From Salinicola endophyticus (lineage in GTDB: Bacteria; Pseudomonadota; Gammaproteobacteria; Pseudomonadales; Halomonadaceae): a stretch of 64,000 bases of DNA. Positions 25,721 through 34,085 of this stretch are shown here, piece by piece. Positions within the stretch are counted from its first letter, which is position 1. Each line of letters begins with the position of its first letter. The DNA is taken from the NCBI RefSeq assembly GCF_003206575.1, contig NZ_PZJO01000004.1:211735-275734 (forward strand), given 5' to 3'. The translations under genes were made by a program, and so were the position numbers. Below the pieces are notes generated by a model that saw only the letters and a program-made list of their open reading frames with translations, was not told the origin of the DNA and searched no databases.

Positions 25721-25813
25721 GCATATCTGAAACCGAGGCCCTCTCTAAAACTTGACCCCTGTTCGACAAGTCCTGCGATCAACGCAACTCAATCGATGAC
25801 AAGGATAATAATA

Positions 25814-27265
25814 ATGTCCTCACCTTATGCACGTCTTCACGCCAATCACCAGCGCGGCCTCGAGGCTCGGCCCGCGTCGCTCTCCCGCATGATGACGCTG
25901 GCCAAGCCGATGCTCTCGGCAGCCGTGATCATGGCTTTCTCGTTCGATGCCTGGGCACAGCAATCGGAAGTCTCAGCGCGGCTCGACGATAATCAGAAGG
26001 CGCCGCGTTATACCCAGGGAAAACCCATCTTCAGCGATCTGGGCAGTGGGCTGGAGGCTGCCGGTATCACGCCGCATCTCTCGCTCTGGTCCCTGTGGGT
26101 CGGCAACCCTTCTACTGGACCCAGACAGGGTAGCCACGCCGTCACCAACAATATCTTTGCAGGGGCCGACTTCGACCTGCAGCGGATGCTGAATGTTCCC
26201 GATGCGACCTTCCATCTGGAATATACGTTCTTCCCTGGCAACCATAACGTCGGACAGCCGACGCCGCCTGCGTATGCCGGGGCGGCGGGGAGCTATTTTG
26301 GTGGAGCGCCGGCGCGCAACGATATTTCCAGCGGCTATCTGTCCGAATTCTCTTATGAGCAGAACTACTTTGGGGGGAGGTTGAAAGCCGTGCTGGGGCG
26401 TACCAATGCCCGGCGCTACTTCTTCGAAAACAACTGCTCCAGTGTCGTGGCGTGCAATGACCCCATCTGGGACTTTGCGACCGGCTCGCTGCCGCCACCC
26501 TATGCCTCCTGGGGCGCTTTCGGGCAGCTTCAGCTCGGCAACCACAAGAGTCTGAAACTGGGCGTCTTCGAATCCGACCCACAGCAGTACCTGGACAAGG
26601 GGCATGGCTTCGACTGGAACCCCTCGGATTCAGCGGGGGAGAGCATTCTTGCCGCGATAGGGCACGAGACGACCTTCTCGGATGAGGCGTATCCCGGCCG
26701 CTACGAGCTCATCGGTTTCTACAACACCAGTGATCAGTACGACCCGCGTAGCGGCGAGCGCGATGGCCGCGGCACCGCCGGTGCCATGTTCAAGTTCCGC
26801 CAGGCGTTCTGGCGTCCTGATGGTGGCCGGGGCGGCAGCGAAGATCCCCAGGCGCTGCTGGTGTTCGGTTCGCTAGAGGCGGCGCCCGGTGATAACCAAC
26901 CCTACCAGGCGTTCATCGAGACCGGGCTCACCTACTTGAAGCCCTTTGATAGAGCCGCTGACATGGCCAACATCAAGGCCAGCTACGCGCGCCTGGGCAG
27001 TCGCCAGATCGAGGCGCAGCGCGAGGCCCGCGTGGCCAATGGCGGCACTGCCGAGCGGGGCTCCCGAGACGTGTTTCGACTCGAGACGAACTACCATCTC
27101 GGCCTGCCGGCTTACATGTTCCTGGAGCCCTCGGTGCAGTACATCATCAACCCCAGCAACTTCTTCAATCCGGCAGCCCCGCGTCTCAACGATGATGGAG
27201 TCGTGGTGGCGCTGCAGTTCGGCATCGATCTGGGCAAGGCCATGGGGCTGAGCGCAGCCGATTGA
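25814..27265 (+). CDS. OprB-like outer-membrane porin
   Basis: A protein of 483 residues, a beta-barrel porin of the carbohydrate-selective OprB type. After the signal peptide (hydrophobic stretch ending FSFDAWA, predicted cleavage before QQ) come alternating strand-like segments and an OprB-like C-terminal end (YIINPSNFFNPAAP...VVVALQFGIDLGKAMG). I use the ATG at 25814 because AAGGA lies nine bases before it. An in-frame ATG at 25796 has no such site. The signal sequence is preceded by a long polar n-region, so an internal start is conceivable. It is the last gene of the catabolic operon, followed by a strong terminator. Confidence 0.8.
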   Translation: MSSPYARLHANHQRGLEARPASLSRMMTLAKPMLSAAVIMAFSFDAWAQQSEVSARLDDNQKAPRYTQGKPIFSDLGSGLEAAGITPHLSLWSLWVGNPSTGPRQGSHAVTNNIFAGADFDLQRMLNVPDATFHLEYTFFPGNHNVGQPTPPAYAGAAGSYFGGAPARNDISSGYLSEFSYEQNYFGGRLKAVLGRTNARRYFFENNCSSVVACNDPIWDFATGSLPPPYASWGAFGQLQLGNHKSLKLGVFESDPQQYLDKGHGFDWNPSDSAGESILAAIGHETTFSDEAYPGRYELIGFYNTSDQYDPRSGERDGRGTAGAMFKFRQAFWRPDGGRGGSEDPQALLVFGSLEAAPGDNQPYQAFIETGLTYLKPFDRAADMANIKASYARLGSRQIEAQREARVANGGTAERGSRDVFRLETNYHLGLPAYMFLEPSVQYIINPSNFFNPAAPRLNDDGVVVALQFGIDLGKAMGLSAAD

Positions 27266-27320
27266 GCTGTGACAGTCACTGTCTCATCGGAAAACCCGCC
27301 AGGGGCGATGGTTGAAAAAA

Positions 27321-27356
27321 GAGCCAGCCATCAAGCGGCCGCTTGATGGCTGGCTC
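27321..27356. terminator. bidirectional terminator between porin and phosphatase genes
   Basis: A perfect 36-base palindrome (18-base arms starting GAGCCAGCCATC) is preceded by six A and followed by TGTTT. It lies between convergent genes and can stop transcription from both sides. Confidence 0.85.
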
Positions 27357-27381
27357 TGTTTCTGACTCATTGTGTCTTGGA

Positions 27382-28773
27382 TCAGCTCTGGGCTTGTTCA
27401 CCGTAGCAGCGTTCCAGCTCGGTGAACTGGTAAAAGTAACTGCCGGGTTGGATTGGCTGGCACTGGCTCGGGAACGGAATTTCTTCTTCGTTGTACAGCA
27501 TTCTGACCAGCAGAGTGCCAGCCTTGTTCTGATACACGTCCCACTGGATATTGGCGCTATACGGAGACACCCAGTCGCCGCGCCATGGATTGTTTTCGTA
27601 GCTGTATAGCTGGCCTTTCGCAACGCCTTCAGTGCTGCCCTTCAGGCGCATTTGGGCGGCAAAGGGTATCACCGTTTCGGCATGCGCGAAGCGGATTTTT
27701 GCCGCTTTCTTGTTGGTGCCATCTTGAATGCCTTTGATCTCCTTGAAGAAGTCATCTTCCAGGACTTTTGCCATGCGATAGGTGATGTCTGTGCCCTTGA
27801 AGCTGGGGCCTTTCTCGTAGAAGTGTTTGCCATCGAGTACATAAGTGAACCATTGTGACTCGGCGGGGGTGACAAAATCGATGAACCGCCAAGGTTGCTT
27901 GCCCGCCTCATAAGAAAGCCCGGGCGCTGCCAAGTACAGATTGAATAGCTGTATCGCCGCGTCGACGTCGTTGTAAACGACGGGCTTTTTCTTGTTTTTC
28001 GGCAGGAAGGAGAGTTTTCCCGACGTTAGCTGCGCCACGAAGGCCGGCGTATAAATCCGCTCCAGCATCTGTTGTGCCATGTCATGCGTTTCAGGCAGGT
28101 TCATCAACTGCTGGATGGCTGCCCGCAGGTCTGGGTCCTTTTTTTTGTAATCCTGATAATACTGGTTGCTTTCCTGTTTGTGAAAGTAGAGCTGGGCTTT
28201 GTCGATGATGGGCGGGCTGGTCAAGTCGCCTATGGCGGGGTTTTCGTATTCCATGCCCGAGATAAAGGCGAGGCCGCTGTCTTTTGCCCGCTCCCTGCCT
28301 GAATATTCCATGTCAATGGGGCGGTTGTTGTGTACCGCATTGTCGAACAGGTGCTTGTCTCGTGCGACAAGGCGAGCGCCAATCATGGTTTGCTCTAGTT
28401 TGCCGCGCTCGGATAAATTGCCGTATCCCAGTTTTTGGTTGGCTGCCATAAAACGCTCTATTTCCGGCCCAAGACGTTCACCCAATGGGGTCAAGGCGTG
28501 TTGTGCCTTGGCGGCTTGCCAGATTTGCAGGCTGATGACGTCATATTTAGGGCTGGATAACGCTCGTGATCCATGGCGGGAAAGCAGTTCGGTATAAACG
28601 ATATGATAGCCGCTGGGAATGGGCTGGTAATTGGCCGGCGAGGCATGCGGCTGATAGGTGGATTTGGTGCCATACGCGTACTGCTTGGATGAAGATTCCT
28701 GCCGCTGCTCCAGTGCACTGCAAACAGAAAATGGCAGAAGAGTCAGGAGTAGAAAAATTAGAGGTTTTTTCAT
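27382..28773 (-). CDS. secreted histidine-acid phosphatase (MINPP/phytase-like)
   Basis: A protein of 463 residues with a signal peptide (MKKPLIFLLLTLLPFSVCSA). The catalytic RHG motif is in ELLSRHGSRA (about 65-74) and the distal proton-donor motif HAE is in RFAHAETVIPFA, defining histidine phosphatase branch 2, closest in pattern to multiple inositol-polyphosphate phosphatases. It would release phosphate from phytate-like or other phosphomonoesters outside the inner membrane. I start at 28773, where the signal peptide begins. The frame is open to 28866. Base composition is mixed and mostly lower than its neighbours (22 G+C in the line at 28141), and it stands alone, suggesting acquisition. 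Confidence 0.82.
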   Translation of the reverse strand: MKKPLIFLLLTLLPFSVCSALEQRQESSSKQYAYGTKSTYQPHASPANYQPIPSGYHIVYTELLSRHGSRALSSPKYDVISLQIWQAAKAQHALTPLGERLGPEIERFMAANQKLGYGNLSERGKLEQTMIGARLVARDKHLFDNAVHNNRPIDMEYSGRERAKDSGLAFISGMEYENPAIGDLTSPPIIDKAQLYFHKQESNQYYQDYKKKDPDLRAAIQQLMNLPETHDMAQQMLERIYTPAFVAQLTSGKLSFLPKNKKKPVVYNDVDAAIQLFNLYLAAPGLSYEAGKQPWRFIDFVTPAESQWFTYVLDGKHFYEKGPSFKGTDITYRMAKVLEDDFFKEIKGIQDGTNKKAAKIRFAHAETVIPFAAQMRLKGSTEGVAKGQLYSYENNPWRGDWVSPYSANIQWDVYQNKAGTLLVRMLYNEEEIPFPSQCQPIQPGSYFYQFTELERCYGEQAQS

Positions 28774-29029
28774 CAGAAATTTCTCTTTTAGTCTCTTGCT
28801 GGTTGGATAATTGCATGGAAGGGCAATAAGTTCGCCAAGCCTAGGGTGGCCCAATTTCACTTTCATGACGCTGGGTAAGCACAGAGACGGATGTCAGCAA
28901 GAGACGAGACACGGCACCGTGGATGATTTACCACGAGGTAATAAAGAGACGGGCGCTACAGAGGCGTGAAGTTTGCGATCACGAAGACGATCCGCAAGAT
29001 CGAGAGGTCCGATTGGGTGGGCATCTCCC

Positions 29030-29890
29030 CTAGAGCTCGCCTCTGACCGACCACAGTTCCGGGAAGAACCGTAGCGCCAGCGCTTTCTCGAGATAGGCCA
29101 CACCCGAGGTGCCGCCGGTACCGCTGCGCTGGCCGATGATGCGCTCGACTGTCTTCATGTGACTGAAGCGCCACTTGTGGAAGTTGTATTCGGTGTCGAT
29201 CAGCTTCTCGGCGAGTTCGTAGAGATCCCAGTAGCGCTCGGCGTGGCGATAGATGGTCGACCAGGCGGCCTCGACCTCGGGCGAGGGGGTATAGGGCGTC
29301 GACCAGTCACGCTGGAGCGTCGCCTCGGGTAGCTCGAAGCCGCGTCGTGCCAGCAGCTGCAGGCAGACGTCGTAGAGGCTGGGGGCGTCGAGCACCTCGT
29401 GTAGCCGCTGGTAATGGGCGGGGTGGCGGCGGTGCGCCTCGGCCAGGCGCGGGTGCTTGTTGCCGAGCAGAAACTCCAGCTCGCGGTACTGATAGGACTG
29501 AAAGCCCGAACTCTGGCCGAGGCTGTCGCGGAAGGCGAGATAGTCGGACGGTGTCATGGTGGCGAGCACCTCCCAGGCATTGATCATCTGCGCCTGGATC
29601 CGCGCGACCCGGGTGAGCATCTTGAACGCCGGACGCAGCTCGTCGGCGCTGATCGCCCGCGCCGCCGCGTGCGCCTCGTGCAGGCACTGCTTCAGCCACA
29701 GCTCCGAGACCTGATGTATGATCACGAACAGCATCTCGTCGTGTTGGTCGCTGATCGGGTTCTGGCAGGCGAGCAGCGGTGCCAGGTCCAGGTACTCGCC
29801 GTAGCTCATGGTCGGGTCCCAGTGCACCTGCTGCTCGTTACCCAGATCGACGGCGCTGCGTTCGCGCGGGGTCGAATTGTCGTCGTGCAT
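29030..29890 (-). CDS. kynA: tryptophan 2,3-dioxygenase
   Basis: A protein of 286 residues. The TDO signature segments are present: SYGEYLDLAPLLACQ, DEMLFVIIHQVSELWLKQ (distal His and substrate site), SSGFQSYQYRELEFLLGN, and FSHMKTVERIIG with the proximal haem His, followed by GTGGTSGVAYLEK. It opens the indole ring of L-tryptophan to N-formylkynurenine. It is the last gene of kynU-kynB-kynA, 108 bases after kynB. I prefer the start at 29890 (MHDDNSTP), which has AAGGGT upstream, over 29935. Confidence 0.93.
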   Translation of the reverse strand: MHDDNSTPRERSAVDLGNEQQVHWDPTMSYGEYLDLAPLLACQNPISDQHDEMLFVIIHQVSELWLKQCLHEAHAAARAISADELRPAFKMLTRVARIQAQMINAWEVLATMTPSDYLAFRDSLGQSSGFQSYQYRELEFLLGNKHPRLAEAHRRHPAHYQRLHEVLDAPSLYDVCLQLLARRGFELPEATLQRDWSTPYTPSPEVEAAWSTIYRHAERYWDLYELAEKLIDTEYNFHKWRFSHMKTVERIIGQRSGTGGTSGVAYLEKALALRFFPELWSVRGEL

Positions 29891-29998
29891 GTTGGCTACC
29901 CTTGTTCGTGTGTTGTTGTCGGGTGTCGTCGTCAAATGTCGCTACCAGGCGTCGCTATCGAGCGTGGTTGCGTCGTGCAAACAGCCTGCTTCAGGCGG

Positions 29999-30814
29999 TC
30001 AGTGGGCGTCAGGCTGGCCTAGGTCCAGCGCCTTGTCGGCATACTCGAGGATGTCGAAATGGTCCAGGCCCGGCAGCAGAGTCACCGTCGCCGGCACGCC
30101 ATCGCGTTCGGCCCGGGCCGCGAGCGCCTCGCCCTGATGATGAAACACCGGCGGGTCCTGCTCGCCGTGGACCAGATCCAGCGGTGGCAGGCCGGTCAGC
30201 GGCAGGCACAACGGGCTCAGGCGCTCGGCGCGGGCTTCGTCCAGGTCGAGAGGCTCAGCGATCGAGGTGCCGAGCAGCGGGCGCAGGTCGTAGACGCCGC
30301 TGATCAGCCATAGCGCCTCGATCGCCTTCGGGCACTCCGCCGCGAGGCAGCTCATCAGTGCGAGATGTGCGCCGGCGCTGTGACCGCCGAGACGCACTCG
30401 GCCGCTCAGGTTGAGCGCCTCTTGTTGCGCCAGCAGGTAGCGCACCCCGCGGGTGCTCTCTTCGATCAGCGTCTCCAGCGTGGCGGCGGGGGCCAGCGGG
30501 TAGTTCAGCGAGGCGAAGGCCCAGCCGCATGCCAGCCAGTCTGCTGCCATGAAGTCGGTGGCGGTGGCGTCCAGTGCCTTCCAGTAGCCGCCGTGAAGAA
30601 AGATCATCAGCGGCCAGGGGCCGTCGCCCTCCGGCAGATGTAGATGGAGCCAGGCGTATTCCGCGTCGCCATAGGCGAGACGTTGCGGCGGACGCGACTC
30701 GCGCAGCCTGCGCCCCAGCTCGGCCTGGTGGGCCAGGGTGCTTTCGGCATCTCGCGCCCAGCGTCTTGGCGAGTGGGCGTGCTCGCGGGCTTCGATACTC
30801 TGTCTGTCTGGCAT
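29999..30814 (-). CDS. kynB: alpha/beta-hydrolase, probable kynurenine formamidase
   Basis: A protein of 271 residues, an alpha/beta hydrolase. The oxyanion-hole motif HGGYW is near residue 74. The nucleophile is in GGHSAGAHLA. A late Asp is in LVHGEQDPP and the catalytic His in GLDHFDILEY. The HGGYW pattern is that of arylformamidases of the eukaryote-like (AFMID) type rather than the cyclase-type bacterial KynB. Its position between kynureninase and tryptophan dioxygenase makes N-formylkynurenine hydrolysis the likely role. Its ATG overlaps the kynU stop. Confidence 0.82.
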   Translation of the reverse strand: MPDRQSIEAREHAHSPRRWARDAESTLAHQAELGRRLRESRPPQRLAYGDAEYAWLHLHLPEGDGPWPLMIFLHGGYWKALDATATDFMAADWLACGWAFASLNYPLAPAATLETLIEESTRGVRYLLAQQEALNLSGRVRLGGHSAGAHLALMSCLAAECPKAIEALWLISGVYDLRPLLGTSIAEPLDLDEARAERLSPLCLPLTGLPPLDLVHGEQDPPVFHHQGEALAARAERDGVPATVTLLPGLDHFDILEYADKALDLGQPDAH

Positions 30815-32046
30815 CAGGTCACCTCCGTGCGGGTCTGGAAACGTGGGTTGCGGTACTCAGCGCTCTCCACCACCTCGCGGAACTGCTCGGCGGCGTGCCA
30901 GACATCGACATGGCTGAGATAGAGCGGGGTGAAGCCGAAGCGCATTAGCCCCGGTTCGCGGTAGTCGCCGATCACGCCGCGCGCGATCAGCGCCTGGACG
31001 ATGGCATAGCCGTGCTCGCGCTGGATCAAACCGACCTGGCTGCCGCGCTGCGCCGGGGGCGGAGTGATGTCCTCGATACCATGTATCTCGAACAGGTCGG
31101 TGACGCAGGCACGGAAGAGGTCGGCCAGTGCCAGGCTCTTGGCTCTCAGTGCCGCTATGTCCACCTCCTGCCATAGCGTCAGTGAAGCTTCGAGCGGGGC
31201 ATAGGCCAGCGCCGAATGGGTCCCGGTGCGAAAGCGCGTCATCCCCGCGGCGGGGGCGTAGTCGGCTTCGAAGGCGAAGGGCTGGGTATGGCCATGCCAA
31301 CCAGATAGCGGCTGCCATGCCGCCCGCTGGCACTCCCCGCGGACGTAGAGAAAGCCGGGCGCCCCCGGACCGCCATTCAGATACTTGTAGGTACAGCCGA
31401 CCGCGTAGCGGGCACCGCTGCCCTGGAGGTCGACCGCCAGGGCGCCCGCCGAGTGGGCCAGATCCCAGATCACCTCGGCGCCCTGGGCGTGGATGCGGCG
31501 GGTGGTATCGGCCATGTCGCGCAGCTGGCCGGTGCGATAGTTGACCTGGCTCAGCACCACCACCGCTACCTGAGTATCCAAGTGCGTCTCCAGCGGTGCC
31601 CCCTCGGGCAGGAGGCGATGTTCGAAACCGGCGCTACGGCAGAAGCCTTCGGCAATATAGCCATCGGCGGGGAAGTTGCCGCCTTCGCTGAGGATGACTG
31701 GCCGGGCGCGTCCCTGGCACTCGGTGATATAGCCGAGCAGCTTGAACAGGTTGAGGGTGATGCTGTCGCTGACCAGTACCTCACCCGCGCGGGCGCCGAT
31801 CAGCGGCGCCAGCAGGTCACCGAGTCGCTCGGGGGCATCGAACCAGCCCTGGTTCCAGCCACCGACCAGGGCATCGCGCCACTGATCCCGGGTCGCATCG
31901 AGCGCGTCGCGGGCGGCCCGCGGCTGGGCCCCCAGCGAGTTGCCATCGAGATAGAGCATGCCGTCGGGCAGGGCGAAGTGGGCCTTGAAGGCAGCCAGCG
32001 TGTCCCGGCTGTCCAGGTCCCTGGCCTCGGTGAGCGTCGGGCGCAT
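30814..32046 (-). CDS. kynU: kynureninase
   Basis: A protein of 410 residues, a PLP enzyme of the class V aminotransferase fold. The PLP-binding Lys is in CTYKYLNGGPGAPGF, with conserved LDGNSLG and DSITLNLFKLLGY segments and GVIGDYREPGLMRFGFTPLY near the C-terminus. It cleaves kynurenine to anthranilate and alanine. It is the first gene of the operon. I use the second ATG (32046), because GGAG is seven bases before it and would abut the ATG at 32052. Confidence 0.94.
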   Translation of the reverse strand: MRPTLTEARDLDSRDTLAAFKAHFALPDGMLYLDGNSLGAQPRAARDALDATRDQWRDALVGGWNQGWFDAPERLGDLLAPLIGARAGEVLVSDSITLNLFKLLGYITECQGRARPVILSEGGNFPADGYIAEGFCRSAGFEHRLLPEGAPLETHLDTQVAVVVLSQVNYRTGQLRDMADTTRRIHAQGAEVIWDLAHSAGALAVDLQGSGARYAVGCTYKYLNGGPGAPGFLYVRGECQRAAWQPLSGWHGHTQPFAFEADYAPAAGMTRFRTGTHSALAYAPLEASLTLWQEVDIAALRAKSLALADLFRACVTDLFEIHGIEDITPPPAQRGSQVGLIQREHGYAIVQALIARGVIGDYREPGLMRFGFTPLYLSHVDVWHAAEQFREVVESAEYRNPRFQTRTEVT

Positions 32047-32133
32047 TGGCATCTCCAGTCATGTTGAAGAGAGTTCACGCGTAGCGTAAGCCGATCAGCC
32101 CGCTTCGGGGTTGTGTTCTCTTGCGTATTTTCG

Positions 32134-32174
32134 GCATAAAGTGCAAAAGACACTCTTTTTCAGAAGGTTTATGC
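32134..32174. promoter_or_regulatory. inverted repeat in the kynU-kynR intergenic region
   Basis: GCATAAA at 32134-32140 is mirrored by TTTATGC at 32168-32174, enclosing a smaller AGTG/CACT palindrome in AT-rich DNA. It lies just upstream of the Lrp-type regulator start and between divergent genes, a typical layout for an Lrp-family operator. Confidence 0.5.
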
Positions 32175-32177
32175 AAT

Positions 32178-32645
32178 ATGGATGCGCTGGATGCCTTCGA
32201 CCGTCGTCTGCTCCATGCCATGCAGCGTTCACCGCGTCAGACGCTGACCGAGCTGGCCGAGCGTGTGAGTCTCTCGCCCAGCCAGTGCTCGCGGCGGATT
32301 GCCCGGCTCGAGGCGAGCGGTGTCATCCAAGGTTATGCGCTGCGCCTGGCACCCGAGGCGCTGGGGCTCATGGTGACCGCTTTCATCGCCGTGTCGATGG
32401 AGAAGTCACGGCTGGGCACGCCGCGGGAGACGATCGCCTCGCTGTTGGCCTGTGACGAAGTGATCGACTGCCACTCGACCACCGGCAGTCACGATTTCAT
32501 TCTCAAGGTGAAGGTGGCGGATCTCGCCGCGCTCTCACACTTTCTCTCCTCGGTGGTCAGTCCGATGCCGGGGATTCGCGACGTGTCCACCCAGGTGGCG
32601 CTGGAGTGCTTCAAGGAGGCCGGGCCGCTCAAGGTGCAGGGTTGA
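32178..32645 (+). CDS. kynR: Lrp/AsnC-family regulator of the kynurenine operon
   Basis: A protein of 155 residues with an N-terminal AsnC-type HTH (about 5-60; LAERVSLSPSQCSRRIARLE) and a C-terminal RAM effector domain (about 70-150). It is divergent from kynU, the arrangement of KynR proteins that respond to kynurenine. AGAAGG lies upstream of the ATG at 32178. A longer in-frame start at 32121 would lie across the predicted operator. Confidence 0.85.
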   Translation: MDALDAFDRRLLHAMQRSPRQTLTELAERVSLSPSQCSRRIARLEASGVIQGYALRLAPEALGLMVTAFIAVSMEKSRLGTPRETIASLLACDEVIDCHSTTGSHDFILKVKVADLAALSHFLSSVVSPMPGIRDVSTQVALECFKEAGPLKVQG

Positions 32646-32738
32646 AGGCCGTGCACGGGGAGGCATTCACGGTCGCGCGGCCGTCGAGCCGGGCGTGATA
32701 TTCGACAGGATGAGGGCGTAGGTCGCTGGGAAAGCATG

Positions 32739-32785
32739 AAAAAATCCCGGCCGACGCAGACCCGAAGGTCAGCACCCAAGCCGGG
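32739..32785 (-). terminator. minus-strand intrinsic terminator with UUCG loop
   Basis: On the minus strand CCCGGC and GCCGGG close a stem whose tip is GACC-TTCG-GGTC, followed by six T. It is convergent with kynR and must serve a leftward transcript starting somewhere in the gene-poor region. Confidence 0.6.
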
Positions 32786-32943
32786 CAAAAGAGGGGCCTA
32801 TTGCTACCCATCACGAATGAAGGGAAATAGGAGACACGTGACTTCATTGGCCAAGTCACAGGCTCAGGATGGCGTAGTTCTAAAATATTAGTAAGATCTG
32901 AATTGAAGTCTTTTGTAAGCTTCGGTGAGGCGCGTGTCAGACC

Positions 32944-32994
32944 AAAAAAGACCCGATAAGGGCGGACGGGGTTGCCCGTGCGACCAGTCGGGTC
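32944..32994 (-). terminator. minus-strand intrinsic terminator
   Basis: On the minus strand GACCCGA and TCGGGTC form a seven-pair outer stem, with an inner ACGGG/CCCGT stem, followed directly by six T. No coding gene ends here. Confidence 0.65.
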
Positions 32995-33329
32995 GAGGCG
33001 GTCGCAGGGAGCAACCCAAAGCGTGCGGCCGAAGGTCCCTCTCGGCCCTGTTGGGCGTCCTCGGGGTAAGGCTCCACACGGGAGATGCGCCGAGGTTGCC
33101 GCGTATCTCTAACAACGTGATGCCTTTATCGGCGGTGGGCGCGAGAAGTTAAGGTGTGTGATTTGCTTTTTCTCGAGGCGGCCGAGGGTCTCTCGCTGCA
33201 AACGGCGGACTGCGATAAAAGTTGTAGACGGCAAATCTTTGCATGAAAACGCTGCGAGCGGTTCATGACGCCCCACAGCGACCGCTCAGAGGGGGGCCAG
33301 GAAGCCTGCCGGGGGGGGGGCGGGCTCAC

Positions 33330-33351
33330 AAAACCGCCGGGAGCGGTTTTT
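33330..33351. terminator. short bidirectional terminator-like hairpin
   Basis: AAAACCGC and GCGGTTTT pair perfectly around CGGGA, giving T-runs on both strands. Confidence 0.55.
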
Positions 33352-33376
33352 GACGTCGCGCAGCGACGGCGAGCAC

Positions 33377-33415
33377 AAAAAAACGCCCGGTAGCAGGAGT
33401 TGCCTGCAGCCGGGC
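33377..33415 (-). terminator. minus-strand intrinsic terminator downstream of the zinc-finger gene
   Basis: On the minus strand GCCCGG/CCGGGC with inner GCAGG/CCTGC arms is followed by seven T. It could end the transcript of the zinc-finger gene at 33709, about 300 bases away, or a separate small RNA. Confidence 0.65.
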
Positions 33416-33708
33416 AGAAAGATCGCGAGATCGCGACCATGAACCTGGTGGGGCGACGGTCACGGCTATCGTCGAAATACTACAAAAGTGTAAGCCGTGT
33501 AATACCGTACCGCTTCTATCGCATCTTACTTAATAATAGAAATCGCAAAACGGAGGAAAGAACACTTAAACACCCGTTTATTGACGCAAGGCTAACAGTG
33601 TTTTCACGGAAAGAAAAAAAGAATATCGATGCTTGTTTGGGCGAGCGTGCCAAAAATCAGCGCCCGCCGGCTCGGCCGGAGCGTATCGATAGTCCCAACC
33701 GACAGGGA

Positions 33709-33978
33709 TCAGCGTAGCTGGCTATCCTTGCTGCCGCGACGGTTGTAACCGGACTGGTGGGTGTGGCGCTTGTCGGCCTCGGCCTGGCATGCCACGCAGA
33801 GCCTGACACCCGGCACGGCTTCGCGCCGCGCCGGGGGGATCGGTTCTTCGCACTCTTCGCAGTGGGTCAGGCTCGGGCCTTGCCGTTCGAGCCGCCTGCG
33901 TACCTCATCGATGCCGTCGTTCACGGTACTGTCGATCTGGTCCTGTACCGCGCCGTCGTGTGCCCAGCCTCCGGCCAT
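33709..33978 (-). CDS. DksA/TraR-type C4 zinc-finger protein
   Basis: A protein of 89 residues. A C4 zinc finger CEEC...CVAC at about residues 41-65 lies in the typical DksA/TraR context (ARREAVPGVRLCVACQAEAD). The N-terminal part is a short helix without the long coiled coil of DksA, so it resembles the small YbiI/TraR-like proteins that may bind the RNA polymerase secondary channel. It stands alone, 107 bases from the universal stress gene. Confidence 0.85.
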   Translation of the reverse strand: MAGGWAHDGAVQDQIDSTVNDGIDEVRRRLERQGPSLTHCEECEEPIPPARREAVPGVRLCVACQAEADKRHTHQSGYNRRGSKDSQLR

Positions 33979-34085
33979 GGTGATACCTCCTCTCCGAACT
34001 CGCCGATCTCTTGCTCAACCGCCTTATGACAAGATGGTGGCGAATCGCCCCCGCGACAAGCCTTACGCGAGCCACGGGGGCGGTA

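Larger units (their letters stand above)
32646..33708. other. gene-poor, hairpin-rich region
   Basis: About 1.06 kb with no frame that looks like protein. It carries at least four terminator-like hairpins (separate entries), three of them with T-runs on the minus strand. Two imperfect direct repeats occur (GAGCGGTTCATGACG near 33257 and GAGCGGTTTTTGACG at 33341). A more AT-rich part runs from about 33470 to 33650. It may hold small RNAs or a decayed gene. Confidence 0.6.

Noticed and set aside
32888-33115. A 75-codon minus-strand frame in the hairpin-rich region as a small protein
   Set aside because: Arg/Pro/Leu-rich with no ribosome site, and it runs through a strong terminator hairpin. 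Better explained as RNA structure or spacer.
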